64,000 bases of DNA from Chromobacterium violaceum ATCC 12472 (GCF_000007705.1 NC_005085.1:3667752-3731751); one strand, 5' to 3'. Positions 32,948 to 42,653 are shown, counted from the first letter of the stretch. The notes: a model not told the origin generated them from the sequence alone. Numbers and translations: made by a program.

Positions 32948-33838
32948 CTAGCCCCTGCGCAGAAATTGCTGATGCCAGCGCGTGCGCGCGGCGCGCGCCT
33001 CGCCGAACAAACGGTTCAGGCCGTCGGCGTCGCCGGCCTCCAGCAGCGCGGCCAGCCGATCCAGTCCGCAACGGTAGTCGGCCAGCTCGGCCAGCAGCGC
33101 GTCGCGGTTGGCCAGGCTGATGTCGGTCCACATCTCGGGATGGCTGCCGGCGATGCGGGTGAAGTCGCGAAAGCCGGTGGCGGCGAAATCGAAGCAGCGC
33201 TCGGCGTTGGCCTTGGCCGCCACCCGGTCCACGTAGGCGAAGGCCAGCAGGTGGGGCAGATGGCTGACGCTGGCGAACACCGCGTCGTGCTCGGCGGCGT
33301 CCATGCAGTGGATTTCCGCGCCGCAGGCGCGCCACAGATCCGCCACGGCCTCCACCGCCGCGGGCGCGGTCTCCTCCAGCGGCGTCAGCACCACGCGGCG
33401 GTTCTCGTACAGGCCGTACTGGGCGGCCACCGCGCCGGACATGTCGGAGCCGGCGATGGGATGGGCCGGCACGCACCATGGCAGATGTCCGGGCAGATGC
33501 CGGCGGTACAGCTCGACCACATCGCTCTTGGTGCTGCCGCCGTCGGTGACCACCGCGCCCGGCTTCAGGCCCGGCGCCAGCGCCGCCATCAAGGCGCCCA
33601 TCTGGCCCACCGGCGAAGCCAGCAGCACCATGTCGGCGCGGTGGGCGACGGCGGCGATGTCCTGGCTGATCTCGTCCGCCACGCCCAGCGTCAGCGCCTT
33701 TTCCAGATTGGCCAGCGTGCGCCCGACGCCGATCACGGTCTTCACCCTGCCGGCGCGCTTGAGCGCCAGCGCGAACGAACCGCCGATCAGGCCGACGCCC
33801 GCCACCACCAGGGTGTCTATCTGCTGCTGCACCTGCAT
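32948..33838 (-). CDS. tyrA: Prephenate dehydrogenase
   Basis: 296 residues. NAD-binding motif GVGLIGGS (14-21), then HPIAGSDMSG, the prephenate-binding histidine loop, and SHLPHLLAFAY. It oxidatively decarboxylates prephenate to 4-hydroxyphenylpyruvate on the way to tyrosine. No chorismate mutase or ACT domain is fused. AAGGGGG directly precedes ATG 33838. The next gene (SDR) follows by 2 bases. The aro genes often linked to tyrA are not present here. Confidence 0.93.
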   Translation of the reverse strand: MQVQQQIDTLVVAGVGLIGGSFALALKRAGRVKTVIGVGRTLANLEKALTLGVADEISQDIAAVAHRADMVLLASPVGQMGALMAALAPGLKPGAVVTDGGSTKSDVVELYRRHLPGHLPWCVPAHPIAGSDMSGAVAAQYGLYENRRVVLTPLEETAPAAVEAVADLWRACGAEIHCMDAAEHDAVFASVSHLPHLLAFAYVDRVAAKANAERCFDFAATGFRDFTRIAGSHPEMWTDISLANRDALLAELADYRCGLDRLAALLEAGDADGLNRLFGEARAARTRWHQQFLRRG

Positions 33839-33919
33839 CCCCCTTGTCCTGCCGCCACTTGCGCGGCGAGAAGGTCTATCATAAACAATTTTGCCAACAT
33901 GGCCAGTCTGGAGATTTGG

Positions 33920-34180
33920 ATGACCGCGACGCTGTATTGCTATTTCAAGGCGCCCTCCGAGCGCGAAGCCGTGCTGGACCGATTCCGCGCGCTGCAGAGG
34001 GAGCTGGCCGCCGCCGGCTGGACCGGCGAGCTGCTGCGCCGCTGCGACGACGCCGACACCTGGATGGAGGTCTATCCCGGCATCGCCGACCGCGACGCCT
34101 TCCGCTCGGCCTGGCAATCGGCCCGGCTGCGCCACGGCCTGACGCTGCCGGCCAGCGAGGAATGGTTCCAGCCGCTGTAG
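33920..34180 (+). CDS. DUF4936 family small protein
   Basis: 86 residues, cytoplasmic. It has a ferredoxin-like look, with MTATLYCYFKAPSEREAVLDRFRALQREL and DADTWMEVYPGIADRDAF. The family is found mainly in betaproteobacteria and has no known function. GGAG six bases before ATG 33920 fixes the start; an ATG at 33899 in frame lacks a site. Divergent from tyrA. Confidence 0.75.
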   Translation: MTATLYCYFKAPSEREAVLDRFRALQRELAAAGWTGELLRRCDDADTWMEVYPGIADRDAFRSAWQSARLRHGLTLPASEEWFQPL

Positions 34181-34205
34181 CCGCGGATCGACCAGGCAAG
34201 AAAAA

Positions 34206-34226
34206 GGCCGGGCGCAAAGCCCGGCC
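34206..34226 (-). terminator. Hairpin with T tract on the minus strand
   Basis: GGCCGGGC and GCCCGGCC pair; on the minus strand CTTTTTCTT follows, on the plus strand no T run. It therefore suits the minus-strand symporter whose stop is 247 bases away, with the MITE-like element in between. Confidence 0.6.
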
Positions 34227-34267
34227 AAAACAAACACGATTAACGAGAGAAACCGAAACCTCCACGC

Positions 34268-34385
34268 TAAGAGTGGCTAACAAAACTCAGTTTTACGGCT
34301 GAGGCAAGGCGCGCCGACGCAGACAGTACCAGCAGTACGGCAAGTCGACGCAACGCAGCATCAGGGGTTTTGTTAGCCGCTCTAA
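34268..34385. mobile_element. MITE-like element, 112 bp, with TAA target repeats
   Basis: The ends GAGTGGCTAACAAAACT (34271 on) and the complement of GGGTTTTGTTAGCCGCTC (to 34382) match in all but a few positions over about 20 bases. The unit is flanked on both sides by TAA (34268-34270 and 34383-34385), as a 3-base target duplication of the TNA kind made by some IS5-group (IS427-like) transposases. The interior has no open frame and is rich in short inverted repeats (GCAAGGCGCGCCGACGCAG, CGGCAAGTCGACGCAACGC). No transposase is present in the window. Confidence 0.65.
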
Positions 34386-34472
34386 GGCGGCGGCAAACCA
34401 AACGGTCAGGCAAACACTATAACCAGCGCCGGCCGCTCTCCCAAATCACTTGTTCTGCTTAGCAAATCACCG

Positions 34473-35654
34473 TCAGCCGCGCTGCGCGGCCGCCTCGCCG
34501 GCCGGCTGCGGAGCGCGGCCCACCAGGCGGTCCACCCACAGCGCGACCACGCCGTCTCCTGCCACGTTGCAAGCGGTGCCGAAGCTGTCCTGCGCCAGGT
34601 AGAGGGCGATCATCAGCGCCAGGCTGGCTTCCGGGAAGCCCAGCACGCTGGAGAGGATGCCCAGCGCCGACATCACGCCGCCGCCCGGCGCGCCCGGCGC
34701 GGCCACCATGGTCACGCCCAGCAGCAGGATGAAAGGCAGCATCACGTCCCAGCCCGGCACATCCAGGCCATGGGTCATCAGCATCACCGCGGTGGCGCAG
34801 CTGACCAGGGTGATGGTGGAGCCGCACAGGTGGATGGTGGCGCACAGCGGCATCACGAAATTCACCACCGGCGGCGACACCTTCATATTGCCGGCCGAAC
34901 GCAGCGCCACCGGGATGGTGGCCGCGGACGACATGGTCCCCAGCGCGGTGAAATAGGCCGGCAGCATCGCGCGCAGCAAGGACAGCGGGTTGCGGCCCAA
35001 CAGCGCGCCGCTGGCGCCGTACAGCACGGCCAGCCACAGCCAGTGCAGGGCGATGGCCATCAGCAGCACCACGCCGAAAGTCTTCAGCGTGGCGAAGGCG
35101 GTGCCGGCGGCGGCCATGTCGGCGAATTCGCAGGCGATATAGGCCGGCAGCAGCGGCACCAGCACGCGCGCCAGCACCTTCTCGACGATGTCCTTGCCCT
35201 GCTCGGCGATCTCGCGCAAGCGCGCCGCGCCGGTGGCGGCGATGCCCAGGCCGAACACGAAGGCCAGCATCAGCGCCGTCATCACGTCGAACAGCGGCTT
35301 GATCTCCAGCTTGAACAAGGGTGCCAGCTTGTTGGCGGCGACCGGCGCGGCGGCGGCGGCGCCCAGCCATTGCGGCAGCAGCGCGGACGCGGCGGTGAAG
35401 GCCAGCACGCCGGACAGGATGGTCGACGCGTAGGCCAAGCCGACGGTCCAGCCCAGCATGCGGCCGGAACCGGTCTCCAGCGCGGCGATGCCGCTCATGA
35501 TGTAGAACACGATGATCAGCGGGATCATGAAGCCGATGAACTGGCTGAACAATCCCTTGAAGGTCAGCAGCAGCGTCAGCAGCGGTCCGGGCGCGTACAA
35601 GCCCAGCAGCAGGCCGACGGCCATGCCGGCCAGCAGTTTGAGAATCAATTTCAC
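34473..35654 (-). CDS. Dicarboxylate/amino acid:cation symporter
   Basis: 393 residues of the DAACS (SLC1-like) family. About eight membrane helices plus hairpin loops; the Ser-rich hairpin TALGTMSSAATIPVALRSAG and the later PGAPGGGVMSALGILSSVLGFP and QDSFGTACNVAGDG blocks are the substrate and Na+-binding elements. It should import dicarboxylates or acidic/neutral amino acids with Na+ or H+. Start GTG 35654 follows AGAGGTT. Single-gene unit; upstream bases to 35809 show hairpins but no gene. Confidence 0.9.
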   Translation of the reverse strand: MKLILKLLAGMAVGLLLGLYAPGPLLTLLLTFKGLFSQFIGFMIPLIIVFYIMSGIAALETGSGRMLGWTVGLAYASTILSGVLAFTAASALLPQWLGAAAAAPVAANKLAPLFKLEIKPLFDVMTALMLAFVFGLGIAATGAARLREIAEQGKDIVEKVLARVLVPLLPAYIACEFADMAAAGTAFATLKTFGVVLLMAIALHWLWLAVLYGASGALLGRNPLSLLRAMLPAYFTALGTMSSAATIPVALRSAGNMKVSPPVVNFVMPLCATIHLCGSTITLVSCATAVMLMTHGLDVPGWDVMLPFILLLGVTMVAAPGAPGGGVMSALGILSSVLGFPEASLALMIALYLAQDSFGTACNVAGDGVVALWVDRLVGRAPQPAGEAAAQRG

Positions 35655-35809
35655 AGGCAACCTCTTCCGGGTTATCCAGCCCGCCGCGCCTGGCGCGGCG
35701 AGGGGCGAAACCCGCCCGCTCCGGCGCGATCGGATCGATGCGGAAGAAGAGAGGGAGCCAGCCGGCGCGGCAAGCGGAACATCGCGCCGACGTTCCCCGG
35801 CGCCATGCA

Positions 35810-36622
35810 TCAGGCTTGTTGTAGTAAGGCTTGCCGCAATGCCTGCAGCAAAGGCGAAGGCGTCCAGATCCGCTCGCCCAGACGGGCCAGCGGCCAGACG
35901 CCGATCAGGCTATTGGAGAGAAACGCCGTCTCAGCGTCAATCAAATCGGCGGCGGAAAGTCGCCTTTCCGAAAATTTAAGTCCGAAAATTGAAACATTAT
36001 CGGTCAACCAATCCCGCACCGCGCCGTTCACGCCGCAGCGATCCAGCAAGGGGGTCTGGATCTCGCCGTCGCGCAGCAGGTAGACATTGCTCATCGTGCC
36101 CTCGGCCAGCCAGCCGTCCTGATCCAGCAGCAGGCCTTCCTGTATCGCCGGATCGCTCCACTCCGACCGCGCCAGCACGCTCTCCAGCCGGTTCAGGTGC
36201 TTGACGCCAGCCAGGCGCGGCTGCAGCGACAGCCTCAGCTCGCACCAGCGCGCGGCCACGCCCCGCTCGCCGTACTCCGACGGATAGCCGGCCCATGGCG
36301 TCGCCGACACGACGCGCGTCGGCGCGCCGGCGCCCGCCATCGCGTAGCCGCGCGCGCCGGCGCCGCGGGTGATCACGATCTTGCCCACGGCCAGCGCGTG
36401 CTCGCGGCCCAGCGCCATCAGCTCGTCCAGCAACTGCTGCTCGTCCGGCAGCGTCAGCGCCAGCCTCGCGGCGTCGTCGGCCAGCCGCGCGTACTGCCAG
36501 CGCCACATCCACGGCCGGCCATGGCGCAGCTGCATGGTGCGGAACACGCCGTCGCCGTAGTTGAAGCCGCGGTCCAGCGCCGACACCGCCTCCCCAGGCA
36601 GGCCATTGACCAGCACCGCCAT
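35810..36622 (-). CDS. pabC: Aminodeoxychorismate lyase PabC
   Basis: 270-residue fold-type IV PLP enzyme. PLP lysine Lys141 in AGVKHLNRLESVL, and the signature EGTMSNVYLLRDGEIQTPLLDRCGVNG. It splits 4-amino-4-deoxychorismate into p-aminobenzoate and pyruvate for folate synthesis. N-terminal LDRGFNYGDGVFRTM matches PabC more than branched-chain transaminases. Its ATG shares one base with the pabB stop (TGATG), so translation is coupled. Confidence 0.93.
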   Translation of the reverse strand: MAVLVNGLPGEAVSALDRGFNYGDGVFRTMQLRHGRPWMWRWQYARLADDAARLALTLPDEQQLLDELMALGREHALAVGKIVITRGAGARGYAMAGAGAPTRVVSATPWAGYPSEYGERGVAARWCELRLSLQPRLAGVKHLNRLESVLARSEWSDPAIQEGLLLDQDGWLAEGTMSNVYLLRDGEIQTPLLDRCGVNGAVRDWLTDNVSIFGLKFSERRLSAADLIDAETAFLSNSLIGVWPLARLGERIWTPSPLLQALRQALLQQA

Positions 36623-37914
36623 CAGGCCTGCTCCACGCCCAGCGCGCGCAGCAGGCCGCGCGCCTTGTGACGGGTTTCCTGCAATTCGCGCTCGGGATCG
36701 GAGTCGGCGACGATGCCGCCGCCGGCGCGGAAGCGCAGCGCGTCGCCCTCCTGCATGAAGGTGCGGATCAGGATGTTGAAGTCCATGCTGCCGTCGCGGT
36801 TCAGATAGCCCAGGCTGCCGGTATAGGCGCGCCGCGCGCTGTTTTCCAGCTCGCGGATGATCTGCATGGTCCGCACCTTGGGACAGCCGGTGATGGTGCC
36901 GCCGGGGAATAGCGCGCGCAGCACGTCCGCCGGCGCGATGTCGTCGCGCAGCTTGCCGCGGACATTGGACTCGATGTGATGGACGTAGGCGTAGCTGGCC
37001 ACCGCCATCAGCTCGTTGACTTCCACCGTGCCCGGCCGGCTGATGCGGCCCAGGTCGTTGCGCTCCAGGTCGATCAGCATCACATGCTCGGCGCGCTCCT
37101 TGATGCTGGTGATCAGCCGCTTTTTCAGCTCGGCGTCTTCGGCCGGGTCCTGGGAGCGCGGGTGGGTGCCGGCGATCGGCCGGGTTTCGGCCCAGCCGTC
37201 GCGCACCCGCACCAGCCGCTCCGGCGACGAGCTGACGATCTGCGCGGCGCCGAAGTCGGCCAGCGCCGAGAACGGCGCCGGATTGGCCCGGCGCAGCGCC
37301 GCGAACAGGTCGGGCGCGGCGATGCCGTCCGCCAGCTGGGCGCGCCAGCCGCGCGAGATGTTCACCTGGAACACGTCGCCTTCGTAGATGTAGCGCTTGA
37401 GCCGAACCACCGCGTCGGTATACCACTCGGGCGGATCTTCCTCCAGCGCGGCCAAGGCGACCGGCTGGGGCGCGAAGGCGGGCCTCATCGAAACCAGCCG
37501 TTCCAGCGCATGCCAGTCATCGGCGGTTTCGCCGACCAGCCAGGCTTCGTTCTTGGCGCGGTCCACCAGCACCGCGGCCGGCGCGCGCGCCCATGCCGCC
37601 AGCGGAAAGCTGTCCGGCAAGGCGGCCGGCACATGCGGCTCGAATTCCGACAACAGGTCGTAGGCCAGGTAGACGAACCAGCCGCCGACGAAAGGCAGGC
37701 CGTGCGGATTGGACACCGCCCGCGGCCGGAACGCGCGCAGCTGGTCGAGGAAGGCCTGCCCCTCGCCCGCCATGAACACGCGCCGCTCGCTCTGCATCAG
37801 CAGCAGGTCCCAGCCGACGTCGCCGGACGATTGCATCAGATAGGGAAAGTTTTCGCGGTCCGCGGCATGCAGCGCCAGCAGGTCGGGAATGAAATCGAGT
37901 TTCTGGGTGAACAT
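36622..37914 (-). CDS. pabB: Aminodeoxychorismate synthase component I
   Basis: 430 residues of the chorismate-binding family. C-terminal blocks PIAGTHPRSQDP, HVMLIDLERNDLGRI, GGTITGCPKVRTMQII and FRAGGGIVADSDP are complete. It aminates chorismate, normally with ammonia from PabA, which is not in the window. The motif is PIAGT, whereas E. coli PabB has PIKGT with a nucleophilic Lys; alanine occurs in anthranilate synthases and in some PabB proteins. The direct coupling to pabC supports the PabB assignment. Confidence 0.92.
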   Translation of the reverse strand: MFTQKLDFIPDLLALHAADRENFPYLMQSSGDVGWDLLLMQSERRVFMAGEGQAFLDQLRAFRPRAVSNPHGLPFVGGWFVYLAYDLLSEFEPHVPAALPDSFPLAAWARAPAAVLVDRAKNEAWLVGETADDWHALERLVSMRPAFAPQPVALAALEEDPPEWYTDAVVRLKRYIYEGDVFQVNISRGWRAQLADGIAAPDLFAALRRANPAPFSALADFGAAQIVSSSPERLVRVRDGWAETRPIAGTHPRSQDPAEDAELKKRLITSIKERAEHVMLIDLERNDLGRISRPGTVEVNELMAVASYAYVHHIESNVRGKLRDDIAPADVLRALFPGGTITGCPKVRTMQIIRELENSARRAYTGSLGYLNRDGSMDFNILIRTFMQEGDALRFRAGGGIVADSDPERELQETRHKARGLLRALGVEQA

Positions 37915-37982
37915 CTACGGTCCTGGGCCGGCAAGGCCCGGCACTGATTCGCGACAACTCGCCGCCCGCCTTGAGCGGCGGC

Positions 37983-38020
37983 GAAAAAAGAAAAACCGCT
38001 GCGAGTGTAGCGCAGCGGTT
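37983..38020 (-). terminator. Terminator of the fab cluster
   Basis: Minus strand AACCGCTGCG and CGCAGCGGTT pair over a 6-base loop, followed by TTTCTTTTTTCGC, 27 bases after the fabF stop. Confidence 0.85.
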
Positions 38021-38047
38021 CGCTCTGTCAATCGCCGGCAGCGGCGA

Positions 38048-39289
38048 TCAGACGCGCTTGAACACCAGGGTGCCGTTGGTGCCGCCGAAGCCGAAGGAGT
38101 TGGAAATGCCCACCTCGATCTTCATCTCGCGCGCGGTGTTGGCCGCGTAATCGAGATCGCAGCCGGCTTCCAGATCCTGCTCGACCAGGTTGATGGTCGG
38201 CGGAGACACCTGGTTGTGGATCGCCAGGATGGTGTAGATCGCCTCCACGCCGCCCGCGCCGCCCAGCAAGTGGCCGGTCATGGACTTGGTGGAGTTGACG
38301 ACCAGCTTCTTGGCGTGATCGCCAAAAGCGATCTTCAGCGCGTTGGTCTCGTTGGCGTCGCCCAGCGGGGTGGACGTGCCGTGCGCGTTCACGTACTGCA
38401 CCGCGTCGGCATTGATGCCGGCGTCGCGCAGCGCGTTGACCACGCCGCGGGCCGGGCCCTCGGCGTTGGGCGCGGTGATGTGGTGCGCGTCCGAGCTCAT
38501 GCCGAAACCGATCAGCTCGGCATAGATCTTGGCGCCGCGCTTGACCGCGTGCTCGTACTCTTCCAGCACCAGCACGCCGGCGCCCTCGCCCATCACGAAG
38601 CCGTCGCGGCCCTTGTCCCACGGACGGGAGGCGGCCTCGGGGTCGTCGTTGCGCGTGGACAGCGCCTTCATCGCGGCGAAGCCGCCGATGCCCAGGCGCG
38701 ACACCGCGCCCTCGGCGCCGCCGGCGACCATGATGTCGGCGTCGCCGTACTGGATCAGGCGCGCGGCGTCGCCGATGCAGTGCGCGCCGGTGGTGCAGGC
38801 GGACACGATGCCGTAGCTGGGGCCTTGATAGCCCTTCAGGATGGACACCTGGCCGGCGATCAGGTTGATCAGCGAGCCCGGGATGAAAAACGGGCCGATC
38901 TTGCGCGGACCGCCTTCCATCAGCGCCACGCCGGTTTCCTCGATCAGCGGCAGGCCGCCGATGCCGGAGCCGATGTTGACGCCGACGCGGGTCTTGTCCA
39001 GGCCCGGGATGTCGTCCAGCCCGGCGTCGGCGACGGCCTGCAAGGCCGCGGCGATGCCGTAGTGAATGAACAGGTCGTTGCGACGCGCTTCCTTCGGCGA
39101 AATGTAGTCGCCGATATTGAAGTCCTTGACCTCGCCCGCGATCTGGCAGGCCATGTCGCTGGCGTCGAAACGGGTGATCTTGGCGATGCCGCTCTTGCCG
39201 GCCAACAGATTGGCCCAGCCGGTGGCGACGTCGTTGCCGACCGGGGACACATGGCCCAGGCCGGTGACTACTACTCTGCGTTTGGACAC
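38048..39289 (-). CDS. fabF: 3-oxoacyl-ACP synthase II (FabF)
   Basis: 413-residue condensing enzyme that elongates acyl-ACP with malonyl-ACP. Catalytic Cys165 in [12 protein letters not shown], with His303 in [12 protein letters not shown] and His340 in [15 protein letters not shown] by my count. The N-terminus [17 protein letters not shown] is typical. Start is GTG 39289 after CGGAGA; the upstream extension to 39355 is unlikely. Last gene of the cluster, 165 bases after acpP with hairpins between. Confidence 0.97.
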   Translation of the reverse strand: MSKRRVVVTGLGHVSPVGNDVATGWANLLAGKSGIAKITRFDASDMACQIAGEVKDFNIGDYISPKEARRNDLFIHYGIAAALQAVADAGLDDIPGLDKTRVGVNIGSGIGGLPLIEETGVALMEGGPRKIGPFFIPGSLINLIAGQVSILKGYQGPSYGIVSACTTGAHCIGDAARLIQYGDADIMVAGGAEGAVSRLGIGGFAAMKALSTRNDDPEAASRPWDKGRDGFVMGEGAGVLVLEEYEHAVKRGAKIYAELIGFGMSSDAHHITAPNAEGPARGVVNALRDAGINADAVQYVNAHGTSTPLGDANETNALKIAFGDHAKKLVVNSTKSMTGHLLGGAGGVEAIYTILAIHNQVSPPTINLVEQDLEAGCDLDYAANTAREMKIEVGISNSFGFGGTNGTLVFKRV

Positions 39290-39359
39290 GAAGAATCTCC
39301 GTGATAGATGGGAGGGCAGTCTCCCGATGAAACCACGCGCGCCGGGTGAACACAAGCTT

Positions 39360-39434
39360 GGTTCAAACGCGCGTTTGGAACCTTCTTAACAAAAGAACCT
39401 CTGCAGGCGAGCCGAAGCCACACCACGCAGAGGT
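39360..39434 (-). promoter_or_regulatory. Hairpin pair between acpP and fabF
   Basis: Two hairpins: ACCTCTGC/GCAGAGGT (39397-39434), followed on the minus strand by TCTTTTGTT, and GGTTCAAACGCGCGTTTGGAACC (39360-39382). They probably end part of the transcripts after acpP, so that ACP is made in excess over FabF. Confidence 0.5.
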
Positions 39435-39454
39435 CCTGGTCCCGAAAAAAGGGA

Positions 39455-39694
39455 TTACTTGTTCAGATGGCCGGTCACGTAGTCGATGGCTTGCTGAACG
39501 GTGGTGATCTTCTCGGCTTCCTCGTCCGGGATTTCGCACTCGAACTCTTCTTCCAGTGCCATCACCAGCTCAACGGTATCCAGGGAATCGGCGCCCAGAT
39601 CGTCAACGAAGGAGCTTTCCACCTTGATTTCGGCTTCGTTCACGCCCAGTTGCTCGGCAACGATCTTCTTGACGCGCGCTTCGATGTTTTCCAT
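39455..39694 (-). CDS. acpP: Acyl carrier protein
   Basis: 79 residues, strongly acidic. The phosphopantetheine site is Ser37 in [23 protein letters not shown] 39694 is preceded by AAGGGTTTAAACAA. It carries acyl chains between the enzymes coded on either side. Codon use is biased as in a highly expressed gene. Confidence 0.98.
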   Translation of the reverse strand: MENIEARVKKIVAEQLGVNEAEIKVESSFVDDLGADSLDTVELVMALEEEFECEIPDEEAEKITTVQQAIDYVTGHLNK

Positions 39695-39804
39695 TTGTTT
39701 AAACCCTTGACCTTTCTGATTCGGGATCACAAAACCCCGGTATTCTACAAAAAAAAATTAGAGCAGCCTACCTAAATCTCTATCCGGCGCCAGCCGGAGC
39801 GAAA

Positions 39805-40542
39805 TTAAGGCATCAGCATGCCGCCGTTCACGTGCAAAGTCTGGCCCGTAATATAAGCCGCGCGGTCCGATGCCAGGAATACCACGGCATCGGCGATGTC
39901 CTTGGCTTCGCCCAGGCGGCCTAGGGAAATTTGGCCCACCAGCGCCTCGCGCTGCGCTTCCGGCAGCGCGCGGGTCATGTCGGTGTCGATGAAGCCCGGC
40001 GCCACGCAGTTGACGGTGATGTTGCGGCTGCCGACCTCGCGCGCCATCGACTTGGTGAAGCCGATGATGCCCGCCTTGGCGGCCGCGTAGTTGGCCTGGC
40101 CGGCATTGCCCATCGCGCCGACCACGGAAGCGATATTGATGATGCGGCCGCTGCGGGCCTTCATCATGCCGCGCATCACGGCCTTGGAGGTCTTGAACAC
40201 CGATTTCAGATTGGTGTCCATGATGGCGTCCCAGTCCTCGTCCTTCATCCGCATCAACAAGCCGTCGCGGGTGATGCCGGCGTTGTTGACCAGAATCGCG
40301 ACCGCGCCGAAGTCCTTCTCCACCGATTCGATCAGCGCGTCGACGGCGCCCTCCTCGGTGACGTTCAGCACGCGGCCCGCGCCGCCCGTGGCGGACAGGC
40401 GCTCATGGATGGCGGCCGCGCCGGATTCCGACGTGGCGGTGCCGATGACGACGGCGCCCTCGGCGGCCAGCGCGTCGGCGATCGCCGCGCCTATGCCGCG
40501 CGAGGCGCCGGTCACCAGCGCCACTTTGCCTTGCAGACTCAT
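39805..40542 (-). CDS. fabG: 3-oxoacyl-ACP reductase FabG
   Basis: 245-residue SDR. Cofactor motif TGASRGIG (11-18), LVNNAGITRD, IINIASVVG, Y-x-x-x-K in NYAAAKAGIIGF, and the FabG-specific ENMTVNCVAPGFIDTDMT-like block (RNITVNCVAPGFIDTDMT). NADPH-dependent reduction of 3-oxoacyl-ACP. AAGGAGA precedes ATG 40542. Lies 91 bases after fabD and 110 before acpP. Confidence 0.97.
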   Translation of the reverse strand: MSLQGKVALVTGASRGIGAAIADALAAEGAVVIGTATSESGAAAIHERLSATGGAGRVLNVTEEGAVDALIESVEKDFGAVAILVNNAGITRDGLLMRMKDEDWDAIMDTNLKSVFKTSKAVMRGMMKARSGRIINIASVVGAMGNAGQANYAAAKAGIIGFTKSMAREVGSRNITVNCVAPGFIDTDMTRALPEAQREALVGQISLGRLGEAKDIADAVVFLASDRAAYITGQTLHVNGGMLMP

Positions 40543-40633
40543 CAATGTGTCTCCTTGTTGTCGACGCCCCGTTCCGCTTGCGCGGGACAAGGCGATGGCG
40601 CGCCGGACAAAGCCGACGCGCCGGAATTTCGCG

Positions 40634-41563
40634 TCAGACCAGCTCTTCGCGCGCGGCTTCCAGCGCGGCGCGGTCAGTCAGCGCCAGGCACTTGACGTTG
40701 CCGTCGATGCGCTTGGCGAGGCCCGTCAGCACCTTGCCCGGACCGCACTCGGCCATCAGGGTCACGCCTTCGGCGGCCAGCTTCTGAATGGTTTCGGTCC
40801 AGCGCACCGGCATGAACAGCTGGCGGGTCAGCGCGTCGCGGATCTGCGCGGCATCGTTGTAGCTGGCCACGTCGGCATTGTGCAGCACCGGAACGGCGGG
40901 CGCGCTCAGATGCACGTCCCGCAGCGCCTCGGCCAAGCGCTCGGCGGCCGGGCGCATCAGCGAGCAGTGCGAAGGCACCGACACCGGCAGCGGCAGCGCG
41001 CGCTTGGCGCCCTTCTCCTTGCACAGGTCCATCGCGCGCTCCACCGCGCCCTTGTTGCCGGCGATCACCACCTGGCCCGGGGAATTGAAGTTGACGGCCT
41101 CCACCACCTCGCCTTGGGCGGCCTCCGCGCAGGCGGCGCGGATGTCGTCGTCAGGCAGGTTGAGAATGGCGGCCATCGCGCCGGCGCCGGCCGGCACCGC
41201 GGCCTGCATCGCCTCGGCGCGCAGGCGAACCAGCTTCACCGCCTCGGCGAACGGCAGCGCGCCGGCGGCCACCAGCGCGGTGTACTCGCCCAGGCTATGG
41301 CCGGCCACCACCGACGGCTGCTTGCCGTTCAGCTCCTGCCATGCCAGGTAAGTGGCATAGCCGGCGGCCAGCATGATGGGCTGGGTATTCACGGTGGCGT
41401 TGATCGCGTCGGCGCTATCCGCCCGCAGCATCGCCCACAGATCCAGCGACAGCGTGTCGGACGCCTCTTCGAATGTATGCTGCACCACGGGCAGGTCGGC
41501 GAAGCCGTCCATCATTTTCAGGCTTTGCGAGCCCTGTCCCGGAAAAAGAAAAGCAAAAGCCAT
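40634..41563 (-). CDS. fabD: Malonyl-CoA:ACP transacylase FabD
   Basis: 309 residues. Catalytic Ser90 in AGHSLGEYTALVA, an N-terminal FLFPGQGSQ and the VPSHCSLM histidine block. It moves malonyl groups from CoA to ACP. ATG 41563 follows TGGAGTC at a proper distance; the long upstream frame to 41644 lacks homology. Confidence 0.97.
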   Translation of the reverse strand: MAFAFLFPGQGSQSLKMMDGFADLPVVQHTFEEASDTLSLDLWAMLRADSADAINATVNTQPIMLAAGYATYLAWQELNGKQPSVVAGHSLGEYTALVAAGALPFAEAVKLVRLRAEAMQAAVPAGAGAMAAILNLPDDDIRAACAEAAQGEVVEAVNFNSPGQVVIAGNKGAVERAMDLCKEKGAKRALPLPVSVPSHCSLMRPAAERLAEALRDVHLSAPAVPVLHNADVASYNDAAQIRDALTRQLFMPVRWTETIQKLAAEGVTLMAECGPGKVLTGLAKRIDGNVKCLALTDRAALEAAREELV

Positions 41564-41688
41564 AGTCGACTCCACAGAATTCGACGCAAAGGATGACGCA
41601 AAGCGGCCATGCGCGCCACGTCGCCGATCAATAAACGCTGTCATTATCGGCGATCATGCGGCGAAAAAGCCACTTTGCGGAATGCCAA

Positions 41689-42648
41689 TCAGAAGGTCAG
41701 CAGCACCGCGCCCCAGGCGAAACCGCCGCCAATGCCTTCCAGCATCACGGTCTGGCCGCGCCGGATGCGTCCGTCGCGCACCGCGACGTCCAGCGCCAGC
41801 GGAATGGAAGCCGCCGAGGTATTGCCCTGCTCCGGCAAGGTGACGACCACCTTGTCCATCGGCAGGCCAAGATGCTTGGCGGTGGATTCGATGATGCGCA
41901 GATTGGCCTGGTGCGGCACCAGCCAGTCCAGGCTGGCCTGTTCGACGCCGGCCTCGGCCAGCGTGGCGGTGGCGATCTCGGACAGCGACTTGACGGCGAA
42001 CTTGAACACCGCCGGGCCGTCCATGTGCAGATAGGGGATGCCCTGGATCTTGCCGCCGGAAATCTGCGCCGGCGTGTTGAGCAAGCCCTGGTAGCGGCCG
42101 TCCGCCGCCAGCTTGGCATGCAGGATGCCAGGCTCGTCGGACTCGCCCAGTACCACGGCGCCGGCGCCGTCGCCGAACAGCACGCAGGTGCGGCGATCAT
42201 CCCAGTCCAGCACGCGCGACATGATTTCGGCGCCGACCACCAGCGCCTTCTTGGCCAGGCCGCTCTTGATGTAGGCGTTGGCCGTGGTCAGCGCGTAGAC
42301 GAAGCCGGCGCACACGGCCTGCACGTCAAAGGCCTGCACGCCGGGCAATCCCAGCTTCTCCTGCAGGATGCAGGCGGTGCTGGGAAAAACCATGTCGGGG
42401 GTGGTGGTGGCGACGATGATCAGGTCGATCTCGCCCTTGTCGATGCCGGCGCTGGCGATGGCGGCTTGCGCCGCCCTCAGCGCCAGATCGCTGGTCTTGT
42501 GCCCTTCGTCGGCAATATGGCGCGCGCGGATGCCGGTACGAGAGACGATCCACTCGTCGCTGGTTTCCACCCGTTCGGCCAACTGCGCATTGGTAAGCAC
42601 CTGGGACGGCAGGAAGCTGCCGGTGCCGAGAATGCGGGAATAGCCCAT
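41689..42648 (-). CDS. fabH: 3-oxoacyl-ACP synthase III (FabH)
   Basis: 319 residues; starts fatty acid synthesis by joining acetyl-CoA and malonyl-ACP. Catalytic Cys113 in [12 protein letters not shown], His in VPHQANLRI and Asn in [10 protein letters not shown] complete the Cys-His-Asn triad. Start ATG 42648 lies 5 bases after the plsX stop, and the plsX end supplies its ribosome site. Confidence 0.97.
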   Translation of the reverse strand: MGYSRILGTGSFLPSQVLTNAQLAERVETSDEWIVSRTGIRARHIADEGHKTSDLALRAAQAAIASAGIDKGEIDLIIVATTTPDMVFPSTACILQEKLGLPGVQAFDVQAVCAGFVYALTTANAYIKSGLAKKALVVGAEIMSRVLDWDDRRTCVLFGDGAGAVVLGESDEPGILHAKLAADGRYQGLLNTPAQISGGKIQGIPYLHMDGPAVFKFAVKSLSEIATATLAEAGVEQASLDWLVPHQANLRIIESTAKHLGLPMDKVVVTLPEQGNTSAASIPLALDVAVRDGRIRRGQTVMLEGIGGGFAWGAVLLTF

Positions 42649-42653
42649 ATTTT

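Noticed and set aside
34181-34472. CRISPR or tRNA content in the repeat-rich gap
   Set aside because: The repeats are one pair of inverted ends, not spaced direct repeats, and no cloverleaf can be drawn.
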